Shown: positions 32,666 to 44,880 of the stretch, in pieces
Layout: the number at the start of each line of letters is the position of its first letter
Numbering within the stretch: position 1 is the stretch's first letter
From: Druceiella hillmani
Lineage: Eukaryota; Arthropoda; Insecta; Lepidoptera; Hepialidae
Assembly (NCBI GenBank): GCA_039881145.1
Contig: JAYKKI010000052.1
Location: 10,138,501-10,202,500 of the forward strand
DNA: 64,000 nt
Direction: 5' to 3'
The notes under the pieces: model-generated
The model's database searches: none
Told to the model about the DNA's origin: nothing
What the model saw: the letters and a program-made list of their open reading frames with translations, nothing else
Position numbers and translations under genes: made by a program

Positions 32666-34795
32666 GAATAAACATATCGACATAGTAGACTACAACATCA
32701 CTAGTTTTTAGAGCCGGTCGAAATCTATATAAGTAGAATTAAGAAGAACCCAATTGTTTAGAGTAGCCAGGTGCTGTTAGAGGTGTATCTAACGTGGAGT
32801 CTTTAATATGAGCCTTCGATCATAAATACAATACATATGAGTAAATCATATCCTAAGCCTATCAAAGGCGTTGTTGTTAGAATTTAGATATTTTGTATTT
32901 GACAGATCATTTTTGGAGACAGTTGAATATAACATGATTGCTTATCTTTTTACGTATTTATATATTTTAATGCAACTATCAATTTACAGAAATGGGATGA
33001 CGGAAAATGTATTTCGACGATGCGTAGGAGCAAGTGCCATAAAAGCATAATCAGTGCATTCAAAATGAAAATTTTTTAATAAAAATTCATTATTTATTGG
33101 AAAATGGGCTGCGAGGAAAAATATTTTCCATTATCTTCTAATGGCTGAAGTATTCATGATTTGCTGCTTGAAAATTTAATTTAGTTCTGATCGTTCATCA
33201 TTACTGTTTTATATATTCATCTAAAGGAAAAATAATTAAAATTGTGAAACTTAATGTTTTTACCGCATTTGCATTAAATTATTTTTTATAACGTGAAGCT
33301 CTTTCATGTTCACTTTTATTTCAGTAACGAAGATCTTCAAATTTTCTTTACACGAAGGCGAGTTTTTATACTTTTTATATGGTTTTGATGTTCTTGGAAC
33401 ATGGAGAATAGAAGGATCTTAGAAATCTTGACAGACCGACAAACGGACAACGAAGTGATGCTATAAGGGTTCCTTTTGAGGTACGGAACCCTAAAAATTC
33501 TAATAACTCTTCTCATTCTCCGAATTTCACACAAACAAAGTCGTAGACACAGCTAGTAGAATAAAAAGTACTAATGAAAATAATACTTGTAAAGATATAT
33601 GTGGATGTAATTTTGTAAAATGAATGAATTAACATGGAAGAAAGAGCCGATAACTACTAAATTTGAAACAAAAAAAAATTAATTGAATTGGACCGCATTC
33701 TCCGCCTTTCATCCATTATGTACTATCTTCCTCTTCTTTAAAATTACGTTGTATATCATCGCTTCAATATTTTCATATTCTCTCTATTTGTCAACGTAAC
33801 GGCATTTCCCAAAGTATACATACAGGCTCAGCAAAAAAAAACCATGGTAGTAGGGCATGTAATTCTAATATTTTTTAATATCGTTAAAGTTCTTTTGCAA
33901 TATTAAGTATCGACAAAAGCAAACAGGAATAACTGAATTTTGAAAAAAAAAATTTACTGAACTAGCTTTTGCTTGCGGCTTTTGCTAGTGTAGTTTTTTT
34001 TAAATTATTGCTGCGGTATTTTTCTCCAGTAATGAACAATTTAAACAGAAGGCATTTTGTTATAATTTAATCAACGAAAGTTTTGGAAACACTGACTTGG
34101 CTATTTAAGACTTTCGTTTTACGTAATATTTTTAGTTTTCTTATGTCAGTGGTATTTTTATGGGCGATATGTTATGTCCTATGATTAATTTAGATCTCAG
34201 TTTGGACTTTAAGCCAAATCACTCACATCTTAGCTTGAACTTTAAGACAATCTCTACTCATCAGACCTTAAGTACGCACATTTAGTTCATACTGCATTAG
34301 TGTTAATGATTGAATTTCAATATTGTCCGTTAGTTAATACCTAATTGGAACATATTATTTAATTTATATATATTAGTAGAATTTCTTTAATCTGATCAAT
34401 CCAATCGTTTCAGTAGGTTTTCTTGGCTGGTCTAATAAAATACAAATATACATATAACAATTCCTAATAAGGTTGCTTTTGCTTCTATACAATTCGGCAC
34501 ATGACCTTGGCATAAAATTTTCCAAAATATTTAAAGCTTCGCGTTGCTGGTTAACATTAAATATTAGTTGAAAGTGTTGTGTTATTTAACTAATTCTGTT
34601 ACTTAACCAATCCTTAATTATTTTACCTAATAAAATCATTAATTATTATCGATTTCAACAAGAATTTTACTTGCAATCAACATATGGACTAGTTTTTCTC
34701 ATAAAGCGTTTAGACATTTTAAATTTGTCGTAGTAATAAAACAATATTAACCCGCACTTATCTCAATAGCTAATACCCAAATATATTTATGTGGC
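32666..34795. other. no gene; dispersed-repeat traces
   Basis: 'gggttccttttgaggtacggaaccctaaaaa' (33468-33498) and 'actagcttttgcttgcggcttttgctag' (33961-33988) are phrases of common lepidopteran repeats. The remainder is AT-rich with nothing supported. Confidence 0.4.
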
Positions 34796-34799
34796 AATT

Positions 34800-35560
34800 T
34801 TAGAGAGGGGACGGGGTAAATTAAGTTCTCGAATTTTTTTTAAATCCATATGTAGTTTGAAACATCGTTTGAAAAGTATTCAATATTTGCAAAAAAAGGT
34901 ATGCTTTCACACTCATTTCCCAAACAACTGAACTTAAAATTGTGAAAAAACTGGGTTTTCAAAAGCTTTGGTGAAAATTGCAGACGATTGTAGTTATAAT
35001 TGATTTTTGTTTTTTTGTGACATTTATATATTTATCCTAAATTCATATGTAGTTTGAAACATCATTTGAAAGGTATTCAATATTTGCATAAAAAAGGTGT
35101 GTTCCCACCCTCATTCCCCAAACTACTGAAGTTAAAATTGTGAAAAAAACAGGGTTTTCAGAAGCCTAGGTGAACATTGCAGACGATTTTAGTTATAATT
35201 GATTTTTGTTTGTTTTTTGTGATATTTATATATTTATGCTAAATACGTATGTAGTCTGAAATATCATTTGAAAGGTATTCAATATTTGCAAAAAAAGTAT
35301 GATCACACCCTCATTTCTCAAACTACTGAACTTATAATTGTGAAAAAACAGGGTTTTGAAAAGACTAGGTTAAAATTGCAGACGATTTTAGTTATAATAA
35401 TTTTGAGATATGTATGTAGTATTTATGTAGTATAGTATGTCCTCTCCCTACTTAATTATCTTAGGTATTATTATATATTTATTCCATACCAGTGAGTAAA
35501 CGAGGTACGGAATCGTCAATGAGCGAGTCAAACTCGCACGTGATCGGTTTTTTTAATTTG
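34800..35560 (+). mobile_element. dispersed repeat with three ~200-bp tandem units
   Basis: Units beginning near 34849, 35046 and 35248 share 'tatgtagtttgaaacatc.tttgaaa.gtattcaatatttgca', 'aactactgaac' and 'ttgcagacgattttagttataa'. The block ends in '..cgagtcaaactcgcacgtgatcggtttttt' near 35524-35555, a tail related to those near 3680 and 53740. Confidence 0.75.
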
Positions 35561-35935
35561 TTTTAAATAAAATAATGTTGTGGTATTTGGGATTTGTGGG
35601 CGAAAAATAAACATATACGCGGGAAAGCCCCCGGTAAAACGCAGTACAACATAAACGAAAGTAACGCTGTACGTATAGGTGTATATCTGTGTAAACACTG
35701 AAACTCGAATACTATTGATTTGGTCTTGATATAAATGTATATTTCGTAACTTGATTGTTTCTTACGGTTTAGACATAAAATTTATACGTTATTTTTAAAA
35801 GGAAGAACAATAAATATAAATTTGTAAGATGCTGAAGAAAAATTACTATTTGCACGGAAACACTCAAGTTTTTGTTTTAAATCTTTTACAACGCTTTAAT
35901 TAATTCACTTCCTCGGTCCACGAAAAATCTATAAA
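35561..35935. other. no gene recognised
   Basis: AT-rich spacer; nothing seen. Confidence 0.4.
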
Positions 35936-35937
35936 CT

Positions 35938-36420
35938 AGTTCTAATTAAGCTAGAGCTTTGAATTTTTGCAAACATTCATAAGTCTTGTGACAATACAAT
36001 ATTGTCTATATAAATATGATATCGTTCTAAATTCAATATGGCGTACGCTCCAAGATGGAGGATTGACCTTTTCTTTATAACCCTCTTGATATAGATGTCA
36101 AATGAAAAGTTTTGACGTGTAAAATATAACAAATTAGTAGTCATTCTAAACTAAATATGAATAAATTTCTGTATTTAAATTCCAAAGTACTAATTAAGCT
36201 AAAACTTTAAATTTTTACAAACGTGTATAAGTCTGATGACAGTGCTATATTTGTCTATACAATATCCTTCTAATTCCAATATGGCGGACGCCCCAACATG
36301 GCGGATTGACCTTTTTTCACAACCTTTTGGTATGGATGTGAAATTAAAAATTTGGACGAATAATATACAACTCATTAAATGACGTCATTCTAAGCCCAAT
36401 ATGGATGATAATTTGTTCGT
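35938..36420. repeat. two-unit tandem repeat, ~248 bp
   Basis: Units starting near 35938 and 36186 share 'ctaattaagct.a', 'tttttacaaac', 'ataagtct', 'caatatggcg.acgc' and 'atgg.ggattgacctttt'. The ATGGCGGA phrases are typical of dispersed insect repeats. Confidence 0.75.
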
Positions 36421-37170
36421 GATATGTAACATTTTCAGCTAGATTATTAAAATAGAAGCGTTGAGCGTGAAAAGTTGTATATTTTAAGAAATACGCAAAT
36501 AGAATCGAAATTACGCAAATAGAACAACATCAGTTATAATAATATTGTAGCTGGTTCTAACGGTAAAAGCTAGTGGTCCCGTCTGGATCCCATGCCATCT
36601 TATTATCTGAAAAACCGTTCATTACGATATTGCTTATAACGACATACAGTATTTCGTGACGCCTTTTTTAAAGAATCATATCGGTAATAACGACTCGATG
36701 TCATGTGTTTGTTTTCATTTAGTAGAAATGACACTAACATCGCACATCTATTACATGAGAAAATTTTCGCAAATGGTTAATTTTCCAGCAAAAGTTTGTT
36801 TTCCCATTTTAAGAAACGTAATATTACTTTCGCTTAATGTATGGCACACACGCAACACATTTGAAAAAATAGTATCAGCCAGTTCGTCGATTGTCGGTAT
36901 GATTTATTCTGTAGCTTCTATTTTAATTTGTTTTAGTCGTACCATGTCACAAAACATTTTAGCATGGTAGGAAAGTCACTTATAATATCAAAGATTTGGG
37001 AAAATATATTAATTTCCAATTTAACAATTCCAACTTTATAGAAAAACGAGAAAAGGTTAAATATCTGTAATTTATTGAAAATAAAGGTAGAAAAAATAAT
37101 TTAATACACGGGGAAATCGAAGAAGTTTTTTATAATGGTCTGAAGTGTCCGAAACAAAAAGAATTACAGG
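36421..37170. other. no gene; possible DNA-transposon trace
   Basis: 'gttcattacgatattgcttataacgacatac' (36618-36648) has the style of pogo/Tigger-type ends, but no partner inverted repeat was found. A 104-codon plus-strand frame (36656-36970, non-ATG start) has no recognisable motif. Confidence 0.25.

Positions 37171-37171
<1 letters not shown>

Positions 37172-37252
<81 letters not shown>
37172..37252. repeat. (TA)n microsatellite
   Basis: About 80 bp of TA dinucleotides with one C interruption. Confidence 0.95.
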
Positions 37253-37255
<3 letters not shown>

Positions 37256-37790
37256 TACATATTCCAATTAACAGTTGTCAGTAAACACAAAATTCATGCA
37301 TAATATTATTATTGTTACAATTAACATTCTATAAACAATAATCGATCGTAAATCTTGGGAGATTGGGTTTATTTTTGTCAGCAGCTTGTTTTCAATTTAC
37401 TGTATGTAACTAAACATTTAGAATCAAGTACACCGCCCAATGGCTTTACCGCGCCGACTACAGAAATAAAGTCATTAACAGATATATCGTTTAATTAAAT
37501 CCATTTAATTGATAATTTATCTCATCTCATTCAATATACCGAAATCTTATTCCACTAATGTAGGCGAGCTTAATTTGTTGTTTAGGCGTTGACAATACCT
37601 AAACAACGTTATATAATATAGGATTGGGTTTTCTCTGATTTGTATAATGTCTTAAAGCAATTGATGTTGTTTGTGAACATTCACAGCATTTTAAATGAAA
37701 TCAAGCCCGCTGTATTAAGAACCGTATATCTTGGCAGCAGTCACATAAAATTCAAGAAAACTTTACTTACAATAACATCGCATAAAAAAC
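37253..37790. other. no gene recognised
   Basis: Ordinary AT-rich sequence. Confidence 0.4.
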
Positions 37791-38187
37791 ATTTCATGTG
37801 AAAAATGTTGGGACAGCTCATTATGCTTTAACTCTTAAACAATTATGAGATATCATGTAGAGCCAAGCCCTAAATAAGTCTACATCTTGGTAAAATCAAT
37901 CTAAAGATCTCGGCCGAAGCCCGAAACTACGGTAACTTAGCATAACGTCAGCAGTTCATTTCTTCAAAGTTCCCTCTATAGTTGGTATGAGACTATTGTG
38001 CATTATGCTACTGATGATTTAAGTATTTGCAATAATCTAAAGTTACATAACTTTATAGTTACGTGATTCGGCCAAGCTCTATAACTTTCTTGTGTGTAAA
38101 TTTATTTGGGGCTTGGCTCAACATTAGATCTCATAACATTTTAGGAGTTAAAGCATAGTTAATCTTGACAACATTTTTACATGAAAT
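37791..38187. mobile_element. fold-back element with ~95-bp inverted arms
   Basis: The left arm (37791-37890: atttcatgtgaaaaatgttg.., ..tatgctttaactctt.., ..gagccaagccctaaata..) is the reverse complement, with roughly 20 differences, of the right arm (38097-38187). The interior of about 200 bp has no frame. No flanking target duplication was seen at these limits, so the true ends may lie slightly elsewhere. It ends 66 bp before the microexon candidate. Confidence 0.75.
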
Positions 38188-38253
38188 ATTCTTGATTGGA
38201 TCTCAATACTTTTCGTCGGTTGCTCTTGTTTTTTTTTTATTTTTACATTACAG

Positions 38254-38292
38254 GTTGCGCGTCTCTCGGCGACGGCGCCGTACAGTGCCGAC
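38254..38292 (+). CDS. candidate 39-nt microexon with strong splice sites
   Basis: A T-rich polypyrimidine tract (38223-38247) and ACATTACAG lead into 39 nt that are about two-thirds G+C, followed immediately by GTAATT. Flanking DNA is very AT-rich, so the island ends exactly at the splice signals. 39 nt is a multiple of three, so inclusion or skipping would keep frame. In phase 0 it reads VARLSATAPYSAD; the other two phases are also open (one is arginine-rich). Possible branch-point A residues lie at 38190-38210. The host gene is not visible; its other exons would lie outside the window or be equally small. No conservation test was possible. Confidence 0.5.
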
Positions 38293-39855
38293 GTAATTTA
38301 TTTTTATCTATTGTCTATAAGTATTGCATTTTTTTTCTTGATGGAGTATTTTATGTGCTAATATTAGCTTACGTATTTCAATTTTCTAGGCCTTCGTTAT
38401 TCTACGGAAAATTCTAAGACTTTCATACCTACAAAGTTTCACTCACCAACCGTACATGGGTTAGTGGGTGAAAACAATATATTTTTTTAATTTTTTCCTT
38501 ATTTATACGTTAACCTTTGCTCGTTTAATAAATTTTATAGGACATCAGTAAATGATCTAGAGGTTTTGATGTTCATTAGTAAATGATGAGTGAGTTAGTT
38601 AGTGAGTGAGGGACTAAATTATTGAAAAATATATATTAATAAAACCTAAATTAGTTTAGCCACAAAAATTACAAATTTTGTTTGTTTTTGGTACATTTAA
38701 TGATTCTAATAACTAAATTTGGGTTGTTCGCAAATATTGTCCTGTGCGACGTTATGAGGGTTTGATGATAGGGCGAATCGCTTTAAGAAAAGGTTTCACA
38801 ATGACCTACTCCTCTTGGCTCGTCTGGGCGGAGGCACCGCCGTGCTCTTAGACTATTTAAGCTCTGTGAGATTAATATGTTATAATTGTCTTGAAATATT
38901 TTTCCACCATAGTAGATAGTCAAATGTACGAGCAACACTCGGCTGTTGAACAACAAGTGGTATGCAACGTTCAACTAGGCAGATAAACGATATTAATGAC
39001 AATACTTGTCGTATTTTATAAAACTTTTTACGATACAAGCTCAGAGTATCGCTGTATTCCTCTCGTCTGTTGTAACGTTTACAGCCATATCGATTTTACG
39101 AGCGCGATACGACAGCGGCCTACGGTGGTTTTACATATTTACGGGAGATAGTAAGCACCTGTGGTGGTCAACCTTTTTTACCTTATTGTTTGGTCACTGG
39201 TATTACTGCATAGTTTGATAGTACTTTCATCGAAATATAATTTTAATATGATAAGGATGTGACACCTCGTAATTAAGCTGCATTCAGCCATGGCAATAGT
39301 GTAATAGATGCCTTAGAAGAATTACCGTTTGAATAAGTCCTGCTCATCGCAGGCTACGATAGATTAAGCGGCATTAATTGTTTATTTTTTTTGAGAACCT
39401 AAGTAGACATTTTTTGAAATCTTGGTCTATTAGGTATAGGTTAGATGGTTAGGTATAGTTTAAAGTTTACTATAAAACCTGGTTAAATATATATGATTAT
39501 ATATAAAATCAATTTAAGAACAAAAAATTAAATATGGTGTTGTTACTGTTTATCCATATTTGTTTATTTTTTACATGTTTATACATGCAAATGTGGGTTT
39601 TATATTGACTTTATATTAATTTAAAATAGGAACACGGTCGGATTCTTATTACAAATGTCTGACTCTGTCGGAAGTTGTTTTTTTTTAAATTATTTTATGT
39701 CATTTGTAAAGAATAGAAATATATGCCAGCCTTTAAATAAAGTTTGCATTAAAAGGACTGATTTTTCATAATTGACTCTAATGAGTGTTAGATAATGTCT
39801 GCATTAAAGGGAATTATAATTTTTATTGTTCTGTGGCAAAATTGTGAAAACGGAA
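38293..39855. other. no further gene recognised
   Basis: A second acceptor-like 'tttcaattttctag' lies at 38377-38390 without a clear exon. A GC-richer patch at 39050-39190 has a 70-codon plus-strand frame without recognisable motifs. Confidence 0.3.
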
Positions 39856-39859
39856 AACT

Positions 39860-40130
39860 TATGGAATCACTTTGGTGTCCGTTAGTCTATCCGCCTGTCA
39901 CAAGCAATTTTCTCGGGAACGATTCGAGGTGCAAAATTTAAATTTAGCACACAGATAAAGTATAGTGGCACAACTATAGAGGTCAAGTAAAAAGTTAAAC
40001 TTTGATTCTTGGATTATTTTCAGGGGGTAAATTAGGAAATAAACACATTTCTAAGGGTTGTGTAGGGTGTCAGGTGAAAACTTTCAATATTGCATTCAAA
40101 TTACTGATAATATATGCTATTGCTATTGAA
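39860..40130 (+). mobile_element. dispersed insect repeat, 5' part
   Basis: 'ggtgtccgttagtctatccgcctgtcacaagcaattttctcgggaacgattcgagg' corresponds piece by piece to 2430-2465 in the long copy. The '..accctcg' tail is missing. Confidence 0.55.
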
Positions 40131-40459
40131 GTACAAATTAAATAATATGTATGATTAATTTTTTTATGAATTTGTTTATTTGTTTTGGAAAAACCCCTAA
40201 AAATTAATGTCCCCGCTCTTATCATCAAAATAATTGCTCAGAAAAATCTAAAAAAATGTCATGAACATTGAGAGTTAGGTTTAGATTGTATCGAAATTAT
40301 CAGGACTGAAAAAATCCAGTCCAATTAATTGATATAAAATATTCAATTGTGTGTTTCCTTATAATTGCTCGACTATTGGTTTTAGAAAAAACTATTTTCT
40401 CACTCTATAAGGTACAATTTTGTCGTCACACGTTTTTCAAAATTTTTAATTTAACTCAG

Positions 40460-40492
40460 TCGAAACGCTACCCACGCAGCTCTGCGCACATG
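40460..40492 (+). CDS. weak microexon candidate
   Basis: TTTTTAATTTAACTCAG leads into TCGAAACGCTACCCACGCAG.. and a GTATGT donor at 40493. The 33-nt piece is open in phase 0 (SKRYPRSSAHM). GC-rich sequence and the open frame continue past the donor to about 40555, so the exon limit is ambiguous. It may be a chance splice-like pair in a GC-richer block. Confidence 0.15.
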
Positions 40493-40796
40493 GTATGTGA
40501 TACAGCATTGGTGCAATCGGCGACAGATTGCGCGACAGATGGGTGGAGTAAATTATTATCAATAATTTTATTGGGAGGCTGATGATACAGAACTCTATAT
40601 TTGTACAATTAGGGCAAATATATCATGACCGATTTTTTTTTATAATCTTATACTCATAATTTTTAGCCACAGTTTTAATTTTGCATTTTTAAATTTTTGT
40701 AACATATTTATACATATTTTTGGCATAAAAGTTTAATATTTTACATCACCTTCGCACTCTCATCATATCTACCTCATCTTCACTACTGACTGATCT

Positions 40797-41035
40797 ATGC
40801 TCCATTGCGTCGCAATTTATATTCAGACCACATCGTCAATTACTTGTACTGCGGTACTGACAAATCTCGCCATCCATCTCCCGCACCGCGCGCTGATTCT
40901 ACTGCATCGATCGTTTAGCTGTCGCGAGCTGCATATGTTTACAATCTGCTCTCTTAGTCGAGCGCAGTTCATGGCCGCGTGACGCATACTAGAGACCAAT
41001 GACTGTCGGTCCCGGATCTCGCTGTCTGATGCATC
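40797..41035. other. GC-richer block, possible regulatory DNA
   Basis: Rich in CG and palindromic hexamers (gcgcgc, atcgatcg, gcatatg). A 61-codon plus-strand frame here has no motif. No repeat relative was found in the window. It could be an enhancer, promoter or old exon. Confidence 0.2.
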
Positions 41036-42550
41036 TTAATTAAAGAATAGTTTTTCTTCGATATTCCACTTGCTAATGTTACTTAGCATTTTTAATAACA
41101 ACCTTTCACTGTATGAGCGATATGCTTTTCACAATACGAGTGTGTTTGCGTATATTCTTTTTAAAACATGTGACCTTGATTTCAAGCAGCAATTTGTGAA
41201 TGTCACCGGTAAAATTATTTTCCTTGTATGAGACGACTTGTACGATCGCTTGTGAACTGAGTGTTAATTATTAGAGTTTTGCAATGAGATCGACAATATA
41301 CTTATAACTATTTATTTAGTTGATCTAGAGAAACTTATATAAAGATTGAACCTTCCCGATAGTGTTCTTCGAATAAAGTGCAAAGAGTTGCATTAAAATA
41401 AAAAAGAATAAAGTGTATCGTCCACTTCGTCGCGGATGAAGTGAAACTTCTTTATAGGTTCGTGTTAGTTAATAAATGATGATATCACATCCACTTATAA
41501 TACTTACTTTTAATAAATAATTTTTACATAATTCCGTATGCAAAACTAAATGCACGACTAAAGATATCGACCTGCCGATTTAGCGATGGATTAGCGTTTT
41601 GAACGAATAGGACGGTCGAGAATGTCAAAAACATTTTAGAATGCTATGTTATTAGGGATCAGCCGATACCGCCGCGGGTTGGATGGGTTCGGATCTCTTT
41701 TTCCAAGTGTTACACAATTTTAACGTGACAGTTTGATTCAGATATCGCTGAAGGTGCTTAATTCAAAAATTATCTTTACTTCTTTTTTATCTTATATTCT
41801 GTTTAAAAATGTTTAAATTTTTGATTCATGCAGGACAGCTTTTCTTCAAGACAATGTTGACAAATCAACAGTACCTTTTACATGGGAAAAATTACTTGTA
41901 TCTTAGCTTGGACTTGAAATAGAATCATTGCGATAGTTTCGGCATCTTGTTTTTACTTCGAAAGTGTCAATAACTGAATTTTAAGTCGCTTAATTTTTCA
42001 TAAATAAGATTATTCAATAGCAACTAGACAAGGCTGAAACTGACCATTTTCTAGCCGTATGAAACTATTAGACCTATCTATTACGATAGATAATTTTGAA
42101 GTTCCACCACACCATATGATAGGTTCACTTGTAAGATAGATAAGAGATTCATTCTCTTACACTGACTTCTTTCGATTGTTTTGAACATATTTCAGCTGAA
42201 TTACAATTAGACTGGGTTATCCTTAGTAGGATTCAAATCCTCGTCTTCACGATGAAGAAAAACCGATAATTTAGTATTTTGAATGCACACCATATTCAAA
42301 GCACGTAAATATTTACCTGTTCTTTTTTCTATATATCAATCTGCGTTTGCCTAATGGGAGGAGTTAATTTCAGTAACTGTTGAATAAATTTTCACAAAAC
42401 CTTGACAGATATGTTCTTTAGTTTCTGGAAATGTCATAAGATACATATTACTACAGCAAGTAATACAAAAAAGGTCGCGAGCGATACCGCGTCGGATTTG
42501 CCAATAACATTATAAATGTACACGACAATCTGCTACATTATATCGTTACA
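41036..42550. other. no gene recognised
   Basis: AT-rich, with a small GC-rich insert near 41655-41690. Nothing else is supported. Confidence 0.4.
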
Positions 42551-42556
42551 TAACAT

Positions 42557-42602
42557 TCATCTGTTTGATGTTGTTTTATAAAACCACATCAAACAGATGA
42601 AG
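42557..42602. repeat. 46-nt palindrome
   Basis: ttcatctgtttgatgttg.. mirrors ..cacatcaaacagatgaa: 23 bp on each side with one mismatch and no loop, centred on ttttataaaa. Confidence 0.85.
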
Positions 42603-43084
42603 TTAATAGCATCATTCGTGCAAAAAACAACGAAAAATTTACTGACACTAGGTAATGATCATTATGTTGTGTACATAAGTATGAGTAGTAAGATAATGAT
42701 TGTAACTTATGCCAGGTTATATTATGTTTTAAAGATTAGCTTTCCAAGCATATATAACTTTTTGTGTCGGTTTTATGTAAGTTTTATCCAGGTCTAATTG
42801 CTCAATTCCCTATTAACCAAATAAACATTTTAATAGTTACTAATCACCAACATAACAAAATTAATGGTTTCAAACTGAAACCAGAGTTAAACTATAACGT
42901 ACATCTTTTTTTCTAGGAAAACGTAATTCGATTTCAAAATAATTGTGTTGTATTAATGCTTTAATTCTACACATAGAGTTTTATGCATGTTTCATATTAA
43001 ATTACTGCAAACAAATTATATAAAAAAGGAGCATGAACTACTGAAACTAGAAACGTAAAATTAAGAGATGTAAAATTAACCACT

Positions 43085-43345
43085 AAGAGAGGAATTTTAA
43101 AAATTTCACCCCTAAGAAGGTATAATAGGGGATGAAAAATTCTATAGGAGTCCCGTTATTTGAGTCGGCGTGCAGGTCGTCGGTGTCGTGTCTATGTCTA
43201 TAAACGCGTTGCAGCTTTATTGGAAAATCAGCCTTAAATGGACGACGAAATCAGAGGTCGCAGTATTGTATCCTCCGATGCGACGTGCCGCGTGCGGAGG
43301 TCTGACACTGAATAAGCGACCCGAAGGCGGGCAAACGCCTGAGGG
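43085..43345. mobile_element. repeat phrase followed by GC-rich structured block
   Basis: 'atttcacccctaagaaggtataataggggatgaaaaattctataggagtcccg' (43106-43156) is a phrase I associate with lepidopteran repeats. It is followed by a GC-rich block with nested hairpins (cctccg..cggagg, 43279-43305; cgcc..ggcg in 43327-43345). A 95-codon frame (43170-43457, non-ATG) covers it and has no motif. A transposon leader region or structured RNA are both possible. Confidence 0.35.
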
Positions 43346-44050
43346 CAGACATCGTTGTTATATCTTATTTAGCGAAATAAATTCGAAGAGCAGAATTCAG
43401 TGTAAACCCATATGCTTCTTGAAACTCTTGTATAATCTGTACGAGAGTAGTAATTAGTTATACAGAAGTAGTAATTAGTTATACACTATTTATTTTACAT
43501 TCTTATTAAAGAGTTGTCAACCAAAAATGAATAACAGTTAGGACAGGTAATGATTTATTTATGAGAAATATTATAGTGATACAACTTTAATACATGAAAG
43601 TTATTTTAATGATTACTGACAACATGTGAGACGTATTAGTGACAATTTTGTGATATTTTGGAATATATGGCATGAGTTAATACAATCTAAACAAAACTTA
43701 AAGAATTTTCCTTCTTTACAGAACTAAATAATCAAAAATCCCTCTAGTACAACTTTAGGTTTCGGGATAAAATGTAGTCTCTATTTAAACTATGCTATAA
43801 TATATACATGTCCCAAATTTCGCGTAGTTTCATTAAAATTTACAGAGTTATAGAGTAATAAATAGCCATATTTCCATCCATTCAAACTTTTGCATTTATA
43901 ATATTGATTAGTATATAATATTTTAAATGAACAACAACAATTAGGGTTACTCCATGATAAAGGTTTATTCACTACTAGAGAAAATGCAATCATATTATTT
44001 AATATCGATACTAAATTATAAAGATCTGTAAATGGCGTAGTACCTCTATA
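43346..44050. other. no gene; LINE-style 3' phrase
   Basis: 'tttcgggataaaatgtagtctctatttaaac' and '..tttcattaaaatttacagagttatagag' (43758-43857) are in the order typical of dispersed lepidopteran retroelement tails. Nothing else. Confidence 0.35.
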
Positions 44051-44054
44051 TATT

Positions 44055-44345
44055 ATTTCTCTAAGTTCTTTTTTGTCGGTATGCCATGTTTCCCTTAATA
44101 CTTCATCAAAACAATGATTAAGCTATCATTAAAAGATTATCTTCACCGCTAATAACAAAATAAATAAATAATTCAAAATTATTTTTTAAATCTTTGTATA
44201 TTATTTCTCAAAGGTGTTTATGTATTAAACAGCACTATCTATTAACAATCTGTTTAACTACACGACAGCCGTTCAAACAGTAATTATTTTAACAGCGCCA
44301 TCTATTGACAATTTCCTTAACTAACATGGGCGTACTATTCGCACG
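44055..44345. mobile_element. dispersed repeat, third copy
   Basis: Matches the pair at 8025-8330 ('ttttgtcggtatgccatgtttcccttaatacttcatca..caatgatta'). It then has two direct copies of 'aacagc.c.atctatt.acaat.t..ttaact' (44228-44265, 44291-44325) and an end 'gcacggaccaactag' like that at 8575. Confidence 0.65.
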
Positions 44346-44479
44346 GACCAACTAGTTTAATCTATTGTCGTATTGGTTTATTTAATAATATAAATAATCT
44401 GCCATCAACGTTGTGATATGGGACAGAATATAATCGTAATATATCCCTTGAATCAATGATGCAGTTAGAAGTAGGTTTT

Positions 44480-44880
44480 TAGTGACTGTATTTATTTATT
44501 TATTTATATATTTCTTGAAAAGCCCATGCCCAACTTACAGATTTGAGCAACTCATTGGACACATGAGACTAATATAAGAACAAATTGTTATAAAATGTAG
44601 TACAAACAATAACAAATAAGACAGATATACATAGTCATTCAAATTAATATCACATTAACCACTGATCGGTCGTGAATCACCAAGCAACTCCATAGCCTCG
44701 TTCTTGAAGCAGTCAATGGAGCAAAAAAATATCAAGGGCTCGGCGTATCTCGTAACATTGTGTTGAACAGTGTGAGTGAGTGCATAAAAGACAGCAGAAC
44801 GTTGAAGTTCTTTGCGCACTTGGCAGGTAAAAGTGACAATAACATCAGCAGAGCAGAAAGTGCTACTAAGTCCCAAGATC
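44480..44880 (-). mobile_element. LINE-like 3' fragment with (TAAA)n tail
   Basis: Read on the minus strand, a 73-codon frame (44876-44655) is followed by a 3' region that ends in (AAATAAATAAAT) at 44492-44506. That is the tail style of many non-LTR retroelements. I recall similar multi-copy frames in moths but cannot name the clade. It is truncated and not functional. Confidence 0.45.

Noticed and set aside
36656..36970. 104-codon plus-strand frame, considered as a pogo/Tigger fragment
   Set aside because: Non-ATG start, no recognisable DDE or CENP-B motif on either strand, and no paired terminal repeats.
41650..41690. Small GC-rich insert as an exon
   Set aside because: No polypyrimidine tract before it and no donor at its end.
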